Assembly (NCBI GenBank): GCA_019614645.1
Contig: JABWDB010000035.1
Span: 1,798,001-1,862,000, forward strand
Source: Stratiolaelaps scimitus
Lineage: Eukaryota > Arthropoda > Arachnida > Mesostigmata > Laelapidae
DNA: 64,000 bases
Direction: 5' to 3'
Part shown: positions 35,570-45,900 of the stretch, piece by piece
How positions within the stretch are numbered: the first letter of the stretch is position 1
Layout: each line of letters starts with the position of its first letter
Made by a program: the position numbers and the translations under genes
The notes under the pieces: generated by a model
Seen by the model: only the letters and a program-made list of their open reading frames with translations
The model's database searches: none
Told to the model about the DNA's origin: nothing

Positions 35570-38500
35570 CTTAGCTCAGCCAATCCTTTCCTCGCTTGTA
35601 GGCTGAGACACATTGGGTTAGCTTGGCCGAGCACCATGTAAAATTGGACCTGATTTGCAACCGGAGAGGATCGAGTGCCAACCAGATTGTTGGCAACGAG
35701 CCCCAATCAACAAAGTCATTATTACAATCGCTTGCTCCACGCCACAACCACCGCCGTTGAGTCGACGTTGTCCTGAAACAGACAAGCAACAACTAGGCCC
35801 GCGCGCTCATGAATCGTTAACATGGTACCGATTCCACGATCAGTCAACCATTGCCATAGGTGACGCTTGCTGCCGCTACAGCAACAGCAGCAGCAGCTCC
35901 AAGAAGCGAACCTCTGTCCATCCTTTTTGCTCCGTGGTGCTGCTTTGTCGTCGTGCGGATGGCGATAGTGCGCCTGGTGCTAGTGATGTTATTATGATGT
36001 TGCCTAATAATAATAATAGTGATGATGTTCATATTGCTCGTGCTGTCGCTGGATACGAGTGTGTCCTTGCGCATAGCCGTTGAGAAAGCGTCGAGGATGA
36101 CAATAGCAGCGAAGACGATTATAATGGACAACGGACATAGCAAAAAAAAAAAAAAACTAAAGGGAAAACGATACAAGAAATAAATATGTATTCAAATTGC
36201 GTTGGAATTCCCTCCCTGCCGCCCGTCCCAGCTCTGGTTAGTCGACCGCCTGTTGACGATTTGGCTGTGGTCTCTCTTGGTCTGCCGTCTCGTTCGCTGC
36301 TGCCGCCGACTACTGCTGCTGCTGCTGGTGGTGGTTATTCTGCCTGGTGGTGTTGGTGGTGCCTGCCGCCGAGTGGCGTGCTTGGGCTTGCTGTGATGTT
36401 TAGTAGTCTAGTCTATGTGTTCGTGTGTGTGTGTGTGTGTTTTATGTGTGCGAGCCTGCGCGGTTCTGTAGCTGCAGATGAGAGTGTAATTCTCCTCGTG
36501 TGGCGTCAGGGAGCCTATGCTGTTGCTGCTGCTGTGATACTTAACTATCAGCTGGTGATAGCAAACGCAACGGCAGCAGCAGCCAGACCAGTGATGCGTT
36601 CGTTTCCAGAGTGCCGCAGCCGCTGTCGCCGCCGCCGCGGCTGCCGGTGCCGTCGGCGGCACGGGCGCCCGCGGGTGTTGGCGCGGACTAGCGCTCTCAC
36701 TGGCCTCACTATATGCTTAGCACCGCATTGGTTGTGGCTGCTCTGCTACTGCAACTGCTGCTGCCGCTTATACTCCAAGGTCAGCTTCGTGGTCCGCGGC
36801 CGCGGCCGCCGCCGCCGCCACCGCCGACTTCGATACCAGCAACGGCGCCGACGCTGGCTGCCTCGCTATGTGTTAACTATTACTGGCTATTGCTAGCTAG
36901 CGGATGCGGCGGCGGCGGCGGCGGCCAACGTAAGAGCAAGCGGGAGAAGCGACACGATAAGAGGTCGAGAGTGGGGCGGAGTGAGAGATGGGAGAAAAGA
37001 AGTCGGTGAGCGGACCATTCAGCGGGGCAGTGTGTTCGGCCTCTCCAGGTCTCTCAAGGTCGTCGGCCGTTGTGGTAGCGGCGGCGGCGGCAGTGGTGAT
37101 GGTGGTGATGATGGTGGTGGTTATACGGGGTCCTCATGCTACTTGCCTATCCGCCTGCTTGCCTGCAGCCTGGACAGCCCGCCTGACAGTAGGGCTTACC
37201 AGCCCACTAGTTTGCTCGTTGGCTGCTGATGTTGCTGCTACTGCTGCTGCTGCTGCGGCTGATATTGATGTTAGCGATGGTGGCTGCTGATGGTTGGTGA
37301 TCGCGGCTGCACACACACAGCACACACGACGACGACGACAACGACAACGGGCTGGTTAACGTTAGCGTTGGCGTCGGTGGCGGTCCGATGCAGGAAGCGG
37401 CGCCGCCGCCGCAGCGTCTGGTTGGCTTACAAGGCGGCTACGGACACCAAAGTGATATTGACGGGCACCACGACGACGACGACAGCAGCAGCAGCAGCGG
37501 GTGATGCTGCGGTGCCGTGCATCGATGTCTACGGAAAAAAATGAAACAGACGCCGCCAACTAAAACGAGGAGAGAGAGAGAGGGAGAGGGAGAGAAAATG
37601 TAGTTTTAGAGGCATAGAGACAAAGCAAGCCGCCAGCCGAGCGAACGAACATATAGAATAATACGTCGAGTGGGCTGGGTTTTTTTTTCAGCACCATATT
37701 CTTTCTATCTCCTCCTCTCTTCGCCATTGGCTTGGTCGGACTGTTCGGTTGAGTCGAGAAGGAGTTCACAAGCCAGGCGACCAAGCTCGCCCTGACTCTC
37801 CCACTGCTGAGCAGATGAATAACCGAACCAAAGGGCTGGGCCCTATCGAACGGCGGCGACGTCGTCGTCGGCGGCGGCGGCTACCCCGGCCGGTGGTGCT
37901 CGATACCCGGCGGCGTTCACCATCGCCGCTTGACTAACTAACACCAGCAGCAGCAGAAGCATGACGATCTTACCAGAAGCTCAGCAGGCGTAGCAGTGTT
38001 CAAAAACGCCAAAGGCTCACGCACTCTCGCTGCGAGCACTCCAACATTAGAACTCACCGTCGTTCTGCCGTAGACTCAGCCGGCCATCCTGCCATCCGAA
38101 GCACACTCAACAGACACTGCTGGCTGCGCTGTGCTTCGTTTCCAGGTCGTCCAAGCGGTCGGTGTGCCGCCCGCTCGCCCGCTCGCTTGGTCGCTTGGTC
38201 GTTCGACTGGTTAGCGTTGTCAGCGTTGTTAACGTCGGCCGCGTTCATTCGCGACGGCGAATGGTTGTCGCTGCTGCTGCTGCTGCTGTTTCGTATTTTG
38301 ATCGCTCATGGCGCGAGTTTGTTTCTGACGGATTTTCTGGTGGCGTCAGCGGCTGCGATTGTGGTGCCCGCTGACATGGACGATGTTGATGAAGATGGCA
38401 GTAGTAATACTAGTTATCGTCGTCATAGCCGCACAAGAAATCGTATTAACCAGGAGAGCCAGTCGGGAGTTGAAAAGGAACGCGACGATGGCGACTTTTT

Positions 38501-39100
38501 TTTTCTTCGTCTTCTTCTTCTTCTTCTTCTTCTGGAAACGTTGGCTCGCTTAGATCAGTTGTCGTAACTGATCCACGTCGATCATTGTCGCTTCCAGCGA
38601 CTGCCAGGCCACCTAAACACGAGCAACGAGTAAAAAAAGAGTCGCTTGTGCAATTCTCGTCTGTCTCACGGTGGTCCCGCTGCTGTAGCGGCTTGGGGCG
38701 CCTCCGAATCCGCTGTCCGCCTGTGCTGTATAACTCGGCGTGTGTTAGTATTGCTGTTACGCCACCTGCTGTTGGGTTGACTAGTTTTCAATCGTTTTTT
38801 TCTGCCACTGCCGAGCATCGCCCTTGATCGATCGATCGACGGATCGATCCAAAGGAGTGAAGTAAGTCAGGCAAGAAAAGCACATCGGAGTGGGTCGCAC
38901 AATCCCAAACGCATCTCCCGATCGCCAGCTGGTCAGTTCGGCATAGGCCGAAAGCTGCTTACGGCTTAAGGCTGACGAACAGCTCTCGCGTAACACACGC
39001 GCGCGAGCGGGTGGGGTTGCTGGTAAGTTGGCCTTTTCGCCTTGACGCAGGCTGATTGTGCAACCGTTGTTAGAGCGGCACCTATAGCACATAAAGAACA
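35570..39100. other. Third GC-rich, triplet-rich island
   Basis: CpG-rich DNA with CTG, CAG, CCG and GAC triplet runs. It holds the longest open frame in the window (36186-36896, 236 codons), which is a mosaic of repeat-derived Val-Cys, Ala, Arg and Cys runs without a domain and is not called as a gene. Consensus donors GTAAGT occur at 38862 and 39023 near its right edge. GATC-type tetramers cluster at about 38825-38850. Promoter or non-coding exon function is possible but not shown. Confidence 0.35.
39018..39028 (+). other. Candidate splice donor at the right edge of the third GC-rich island
   Basis: TTGCTG followed by GTAAGTT (GT at 39023-39024) is a strong U2 donor match; a second, GTAAGT, starts at 38862. 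Either could end a non-coding first exon joined to the acceptor at 42034. This is a motif match only. Confidence 0.25.

Positions 39101-39103
<3 letters not shown>

Positions 39104-39135
<32 letters not shown>
39104..39135. repeat. (GA)n microsatellite
   Basis: Uninterrupted GA over about 32 bases. Confidence 0.9.
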
Positions 39136-39139
<4 letters not shown>

Positions 39140-40310
39140 CAGACAGATTTATGAAATGAAATCGAATTATTAATGAAAAACGACAGTGTGGATTGGTGCA
39201 TCGGAACGCGAACCAAATAGTGGAATCACTTATTCGATGTCTTCATCATCACACCATAACGCACGGAGTTACCGATAACAATTATGCGTGGAACATGTAT
39301 TTTTATTTATTCTCGAAAATACATACGGCAAAGAGAACTATGTGAATACTGTTAGTATCATGCCTCCTGTTGCTGCCAGATTAATTCTGCTATCTGTCCC
39401 GTACCGGCGTTCTTTTCTTGTCTATGAACTATTTATATTATTACTGAACCTATTGTATTATGGGAGAAAATCATAGCTATCGTCCCTTAACGGTTTCGTC
39501 ATTGAACACCGTCGGTATAGCGTCAAGAGAGACGTTTATTTTGCAGGGAAATTGCTCTTTATTTAATTACAACAACTGTTTGTCACTTCACGTGGCTCGA
39601 ATTTGCGGCCACCAGCTACTACAGCCAGAGGCTGGGTCGTCAGAGTTGTCATGCGCAATGTACAATATAATAGGTTGAATATGATCCACTCTGTCGATCG
39701 AGATCCAAAAAAAACAGCTGGGTTCACGACTGTGTCAAATTCGTATTGCTCACTGACTATTGTCGAGCTGCAAAGTGGACGCTTCTCACGTGAGGCGCTC
39801 CTACATAATCAAGGTCATTTCGATCCCAAAAAGCGCTCAGTGCGTAAGGTTCGCCCTGTACGTTCTAGAAGACGTTGTGAGGTTATTACGATGCGATGGT
39901 CAAGTATTCAAAGCCTTCCAAACGAAAATACGGCCCGAACGTCTCAAGCGGGCACTGTCTTAAAACAATCGTCCAAATTGTGATTAGGCCCTGGCAACGA
40001 AGCGGCCTGCGTTAACAGCAGCGGCAGAGTTATATTGTACATTATACGATGATCGTGTAGCGAGTCTGGATGACGGCGCAACTCTCAGCGAACATTACCT
40101 CACAACCCCGTTTGCGTTAGGCTAGTTAGAATCAATTTCCGCCGGACAAATACGGCACCATAGTCCCGAGGTATGCACGTTTGCACGCGCGGCATCTCTT
40201 CCTGCCTGTCGCTGCCTGGAGCAGTGTTGGCTGGACGGCGCTCAAAATAGGCAGATCTCATTCGGGCTTGCTCGCAACTCAGATGCTGAGTTAGAGAAAA
40301 CGCGAGAAAG

Positions 40311-40422
<112 letters not shown>

Positions 40423-41709
40423 CGAGAGAAAGAGAGAGAGAGTACTCTTAAGGAATCGCTCGCAGGGTAGTAGCCAAAGGTAGGATCATCTCGTTGGCCA
40501 GGTAGACCCGTTTGTAAGTTCCGTGCTTGCTTCGTTGGTGAGTACCTGGTTGGGTGGCCAAATGCGCGGGCGGTGACCGGACGACGGGCGTTCGTGCTCG
40601 TCGCGCGTTCGTACTGCTCGCCGTTGGTCTCTGGCTAGTGTTCGTTAGCTGCTAGATCATTCGTTGTTGTCGACGAAACCGCCGCCGCCGCCGCCGACGA
40701 CGACAGCGACTAAGATGGACGATGAGTCGTAACGATGCCGAAGGTGTCGTGCCATGCTGGGTTGGCTCAACTCGTCGACGGCGGCCGGCGGCGGAGGGCG
40801 GCGGGCGGCGGCCAGCAAAATGCGTTACTGCCGATCAGTTCGACCTTGTCCTTGGATTTCACTTTCATCGACGCTCCGGCTGCTGCTGCTGTAGCTGATT
40901 CTTCTTCTTCTGTTTTCTGTTCTGTGCCTCGCCGGTTTAGGTCACCGTCTCTCTGGAGCTTCGTTGAGGCGGCGGCGGCGGCGGCGGTGGTGGTGGCTGT
41001 CTCCTCCCTGCGTGCCACGCTGGCTGCTGGCACGAACAAGCTAATGAGCGAATGACCAGGTTGTTCGTTCATACGGCCAACATTTTATTATAATAGTTAT
41101 AATAATAATAATATATGGCCACCGCTGCTGCTGCTGCCGCCCGTGTCGCCGCCGTTGTCGATTTTGAAGCCCACCATCACGTGTTCACACGATTAGCATT
41201 ATCATTCTTAATTATGATATGTACTCCGACGATGCTGATGTGCGTTATTTAACTACGCACCACTTTTAATAATGCCATTAATAATATGATACTTGTAGTG
41301 ACAGAAATATCGAATTAATTAGAGCTAATCAATAATAGCAGTAGTTCTTCGTAGTGATAGAACGACATAATCAAACTCTTTTGCGCTTACGGACGTATTC
41401 TATTCTACAATGTTATATCTCGATTTCGGCGACTGCTACGCGGGTGCTGCATAGCCAAGGCACACACACACGCAAACACAAGGCCGATGCCTTTCGTAGA
41501 TGCGACGGTTGAGGCGTGCGTCGATTTAGATGACTTCGTATGTATCTATGTATGTGTGGGTGTATGCTTGTATATCTCAAATGACAGCTTTTGCCGGCAG
41601 CAGGGCATTCATTCGGTTTTGCTGTTGTCAGCCGTCAGGTCAGGCATTGTGGCACGGACATCACGATCACCAAGATTGGCGAGAACGCAGATGAAGTCGC
41701 AATTCGTTC

Positions 41710-41740
<31 letters not shown>

Positions 41741-42007
41741 TGTATGTGGTTTTGGCAATGACATCTCACGGGCACTTTCGGCGCTCCTTCTCTGACTACT
41801 GACGCTGTTCCGATCTGTGCTCTACGCGAGTCGACGTCATGGGCACCTCGCGAGAGAGCGGTCCTGTCGCGTGATTCCGATAACAAACAACGGAAATGAT
41901 GCACAATGTCCTAAGCAAATGCGATTCAGAGCGCTGTTATATATATATATATGCTGCCATTTCATTTAACGCTAACTAACTCGCTGACACGAACGCGTTC
42001 ATTCATT

Positions 42008-42033
42008 CTTTTGTTCTTGTTCGTCTTCTTCCA

Positions 42034-42040
<7 letters not shown>
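42008..42040 (+). other. Strong 3' splice site, also a candidate recursive splice site
   Basis: A pyrimidine tract of about 25 bases (T/C-rich with few purines) ends in CCAG at 42034 and is followed directly by GTAATA. As an acceptor it would open the 5'-UTR exon at 42035. The abutting CAG and GTAAT also match the form of a zero-length ratchet site used in stepwise removal of long introns in insects. Sequence alone cannot separate the two readings. Confidence 0.45.
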
Positions 42041-42064
<24 letters not shown>

Positions 42065-42673
42065 GTAATAATATTAATGATGATCATTTGGATTCTTAGA
42101 AGCCTCAGACGTAGGTAGGACGGACGTGTTGTTAACGTACCAATGGGTTTGTTTGATCGAGACACATCCAGATGTGTGTATCACTATCACGCATTTATTA
42201 CCATTATTGTTATTATTATTCTTATCATCATTATTATAATAATCGTCGTTATTTGTGTCTGTTGTTCTTGTTATTGTTATTGTTGCTGATGCTGCTGCAA
42301 CACAGAGACAATGAGGAAGGCTGTTCGTCGCGGCTTGAGTCCTGAGGCCGTCCACTTCCCGTGCGCCCGCAGCGCCTTCCAACGGCGAGCGAGGCCAGAG
42401 CGCGGCGTGCTGATCGCAAGCTCGCCCCCAACTCACGCACGTCCTCGTCGGCCCTTCATCGTTCCCGGGCGGTTGTCCCCGGCCCCTAGTAGTTGTTGTA
42501 GTTGTAGCGGTGCTGGTGGAGGTGGTGGAGGTGTTGGTGTTGGTGGTGTTGGTGGTGGTGACAACAGCAGCAGCAGCAGCAGTAGCAGCTACAGCGAGCA
42601 CATGTAAGACGCCCCACGGGAGGGCAGGCTGCTAGCACTATGAGCAAGCAGACGACTTGCGTGTGCGAGTACG
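42035..42673 (+). other. Probable 5' leader of the zinc-finger gene, with an upstream open frame
   Basis: Bounded on the left by a strong acceptor (42034) and on the right by the start codon at 42674; a second possible acceptor, ACACAG, lies at 42305. An AAT run, then a GC-rich part. An upstream ATG at 42311 opens a 98-codon frame (Ser/Gly-rich end) that stops at 42607, 66 bases before the main ATG. It would act as an upstream ORF if present in the mRNA, or as an alternative N-terminus if the GTAAGA donor at 42604 is used (the phase fits exon 2). Confidence 0.4.
42604..42609 (+). other. Candidate alternative splice donor, phase-compatible with exon 2
   Basis: CACAT is followed by GTAAGA. In the frame opened by ATG 42311, the exon would end two bases into a codon, the same phase as exon 1, so joining to 44238 continues the main reading frame. 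This would replace the polyQ N-terminus with a Ser/Gly-rich one. Confidence 0.3.
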
Positions 42674-42817
42674 ATGAGTGGGCAATCTCCGTCACCCTGC
42701 TCGTTGTCCAACCAGAGATCTCTTGACTCGGACAGCGGCACCAACACTAACCCCGCGGGCCCTGGCCAGCCCGTGCCTCAGGGCCAGGCCACTCCCGTCC
42801 TGCTCACATCACATCAA

Positions 42818-42848
<31 letters not shown>

Positions 42849-42895
42849 TCCACCAACAGTTACAACAACAACAACAGCACCATCAACAGCAGCAA

Positions 42896-42926
<31 letters not shown>

Positions 42927-42993
42927 TGCAATCTCTGCAGATCCTCGGGGGTGCACAACTTCAGTCCTCACATCTCCAACACCTCTCCCATCG
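42674..42993 (+). CDS. Zinc-finger gene, coding exon 1 (residues 1-107)
   Basis: Begins [11 protein letters not shown], then a Ser/Pro/Gly-rich stretch, then a Gln/His-rich block at residues 48-84 encoded by mixed CAG and CAA. Ends at CATCG before a consensus GTGAGT donor, two bases into codon 107 (Arg, completed by exon 2). Without splicing, the frame would stop four bases later. Confidence 0.85.
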
Positions 42994-45900
42994 GTGAGTG
43001 CCGCGTTGTTCGCGCTAAACAAAAAACAACAAAAACCCAAAACCGGTCTCTCCTGTTCTTCTTTCGTTGTCGTTTGCACCGGTTTCGACCGATGGCGAGA
43101 GTCCGTTTTGGCCCATACCGTCATATTGTTACATACTGTCATCACCGGTGACATCATTCGCATGTTCTCTTCGTTATCTAACATAGCACATAGCATCGGC
43201 AAGCATTGCATATAATCGTATAAGCTTAGCGCCACTTGGCTATGGAGTTCTTGTTCGTTGTTGTCATATTTTCATATCTTCTCCACACTCTCAGTCTCTC
43301 CCCTTCTTCCTAGCCTTCTGTCACAAAGGGTACCTGCCCTGCGCGAGTTGCCTCTGCCGAAGCACCCATTGGCCAGCAACGGGGCCGCCATGGCGACTTT
43401 TCGCCGCCATGGCGACCAGCCAAGCACCACTTTATGTGCATGAGCTGCAGCAGCAGTCGGCCGCGCAGCAGTTGTTCGTCAATGATGACTAAGTAGACTT
43501 GACGTCAGTCCGTCAGTGACTATGGCGCTCAATTCCGTCCTCGCCTCGTGAATCGCCTCGGTGACCTTGTGCTACTGCCTTCGCTTGCTCTTCCCGAGCC
43601 GGCCGCGATGAAGTGGCGGATCGCTGAAGTTGTGCTCCGAGCGGAGCCGAGCGGAACCACTTCCTCGTCACCGCGTCCAGTGTGAGCGGAGACACACACG
43701 GAGAGCTAGCCCTGTCGATCTGGCTGCCGCTCCGGAGTCGCTCCCCTCGACGCCTCTGCCCATTCATTGCTCGATTCATTCATTCGTACGTTGGACAATG
43801 TTACGTGTCGTCGTTTGAGTTAGTCGCGCGTTAACACCAAAATCATCGCGCCATATTTGTTGTGGAAGGCTGCGGAGACGACGCACACCTCATCGTTGGT
43901 ACCTTCACGGTTGATCCTTGTTACACTCAAGTGTCAAGAAGATCAACGGTGAAGAGTTTACGTTCACCGAAGACGACGACGACGACGACACAGTGATAGA
44001 GATAATAACAAAGCAGAGTTAAGAAACAAGACTTGAACTTCGCCTGTCGTTTGCTTTTTTTCATTTGTCCGTCGGATTGATCCGTGTGCGAACGTGCGCG
44101 AAAACCTGTCTCCTATCCTCCAATGCCGGCCGGCAAACCCTTGTGCTCGTCGACCTCATCCTCATCGTCTGTGGGATACCGATGCGTGGTCGTGCCGCTT
44201 GCGACGATGCTGGCCCTGCCCTCGTGGTACTCCGTAGCTCCCTGCAGTCGCCGGCTCTGTGGCCGGGGGCCTGCGGGCAGTCGACGCTGTCGCCGGTGGC
44301 GGGGGGCCCCCCAGGCCCCGCGGGGCTGGGCCTCAACGTGAGCGCGCTCGGCATGGGTGTAAGCGTCGGGGTGGGCCTACCCGGCCTGCCAGGCCTATCG
44401 CAGCTCACCTCGTTGCCGGCGCTGACCCTGCCGCAACTGGCTCCATCGTCGCCAGATGAGCTGAGCCCCGTGCCGCCACCAGGCCCGCCGTCGCCTTCGG
44501 CCGCCAATATGCCCCTCTCACTCACACATCATCCCGGCAGCCTGCTGCCATACGTTGATGACCTCGACTTCCTTGGTAAGTTTATATGCACACAATATAT
44601 ATATATATACTTAATACCTGACATGAGGTTTTAAGATAGATTCAATTATACGCGACCTATGCGTTACGACGCGTGACTTAACCATAGGGGAGCACCCTTA
44701 GAGACGAGGTGTGCAACACCTTTGATAGGTACCGAAATGTGTACATTTTATATAATAGCTAAGTGGGCACTCAGTCAGCAGCAGCAGCAGTAGCATCAGT
44801 CGCCAAGTGACACCAAGCCCAGGACAAGGACACGTTCATGAGAGTTAGTTGGGCAAACAACGGTGATGATGAGGATACTTGTCAACCCAGTATTTCTCAA
44901 TATTGTTTTGTCTATAGACATAAGGTAAGGTAAGGCTTTATTGATTTATTAAAGGAACTGCATAGAATGCTTAAGTTCTCTTATATGGCATGCATATCAC
45001 GTATTAAATATCATTAGTGCGTTGCATTTGTGCGGCAGTATAATAATACCCGGGTTTGTGGGGGACGCTAGAAAGGATTCCGTCGAATAGATTAATCAAC
45101 TCTTAGTTAATAATTAGTACACGCAGTTTGATTAGATCAAGCATCAGTCGACCTAGATATACGATCGTACGATATCGGATCGTACTGCCACTTCGATCGC
45201 GCCATGGTTCCAGAGGCGTCGGCTGGCGAGAGGGATAATATAAATATAGGAACATTCTGTGAAACATGGACCGTGTTGTATGTCTATACATGTTTTTCTT
45301 AATTCGCGTGTATTTGTGATATGATATCCTATCTGTCGACCTCCCAGCGAAAATCGTCTCATAGACTTCAATAGACGCTTGTACATGCTCCATGGCTTAC
45401 TCGAATCACTGGCCCCCAATGTGGAACGATCCTTCGAGCTTTTTCAGGACTGCTGCCTTCGAACAAAGGCTAGTTGGCTGTACCCTAAGTAAAATGGAGT
45501 TTATGCATCCCTGATAGAAGTCATTATAGGCTTACCAGCAATTAGAACAGCTAACAGAGCAATAATTGTTGACACCATATCGCTAAACAGCGAAGTACGT
45601 GGTTCGCTTGCTTTTGTCTACAAACGAGTGTAAATCGTTCAAGCAAGGAATACTGACGGAACGCAACGTCTTGCCACAGGCGTAATATGCCCGACGACAG
45701 CACCCATTAGCGATAACTTACCAGAGACACGTGTTACGTAAATGCAAAGACGGGTTAAGTTTGCCCGTCAAACTTGCTGGCCTACGACGAAACAATGGCG
45801 ACATCTGTGTTTCATACATTCAGCATACATTGGGAAAGAAAGCACTTTAGTTCAAATAGGCATTTTAGCCTTATTGGATCTAAGCTCTGTTCGTTGACAT

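Larger units (their letters stand above)
23610..35570. other. Long gene-poor stretch, probably intronic or intergenic
   Basis: About 12 kb of mixed-composition DNA in which no open frame reaches 140 codons and none shows a known domain or plausible exon with matching splice sites. Simple repeats are sparser than in the rest of the window (CT at 28330-28362, TA at 34042-34090). It holds three inverted repeats (28971, 31886, 34862) and a tRNA-like fragment (29015-29095). A T21 run lies at about 32905 and pyrimidine-rich sequence at about 30960-31010. Confidence 0.4.

Noticed and set aside
36186..36896. Longest open frame in the window (236 codons, plus strand)
   Set aside because: The translation is a patchwork of Val-Cys, Ala, Arg and Cys runs from GT, CTG and CCG repeats in a GC-rich island, with no domain and no splice support.
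44065..44237. Upstream extension of the exon 2 reading frame from ATG 44065
   Set aside because: The first AG after a long AG-free, pyrimidine-rich stretch is at 44236-44237 and gives the right phase to exon 1, so this part is better read as intron.
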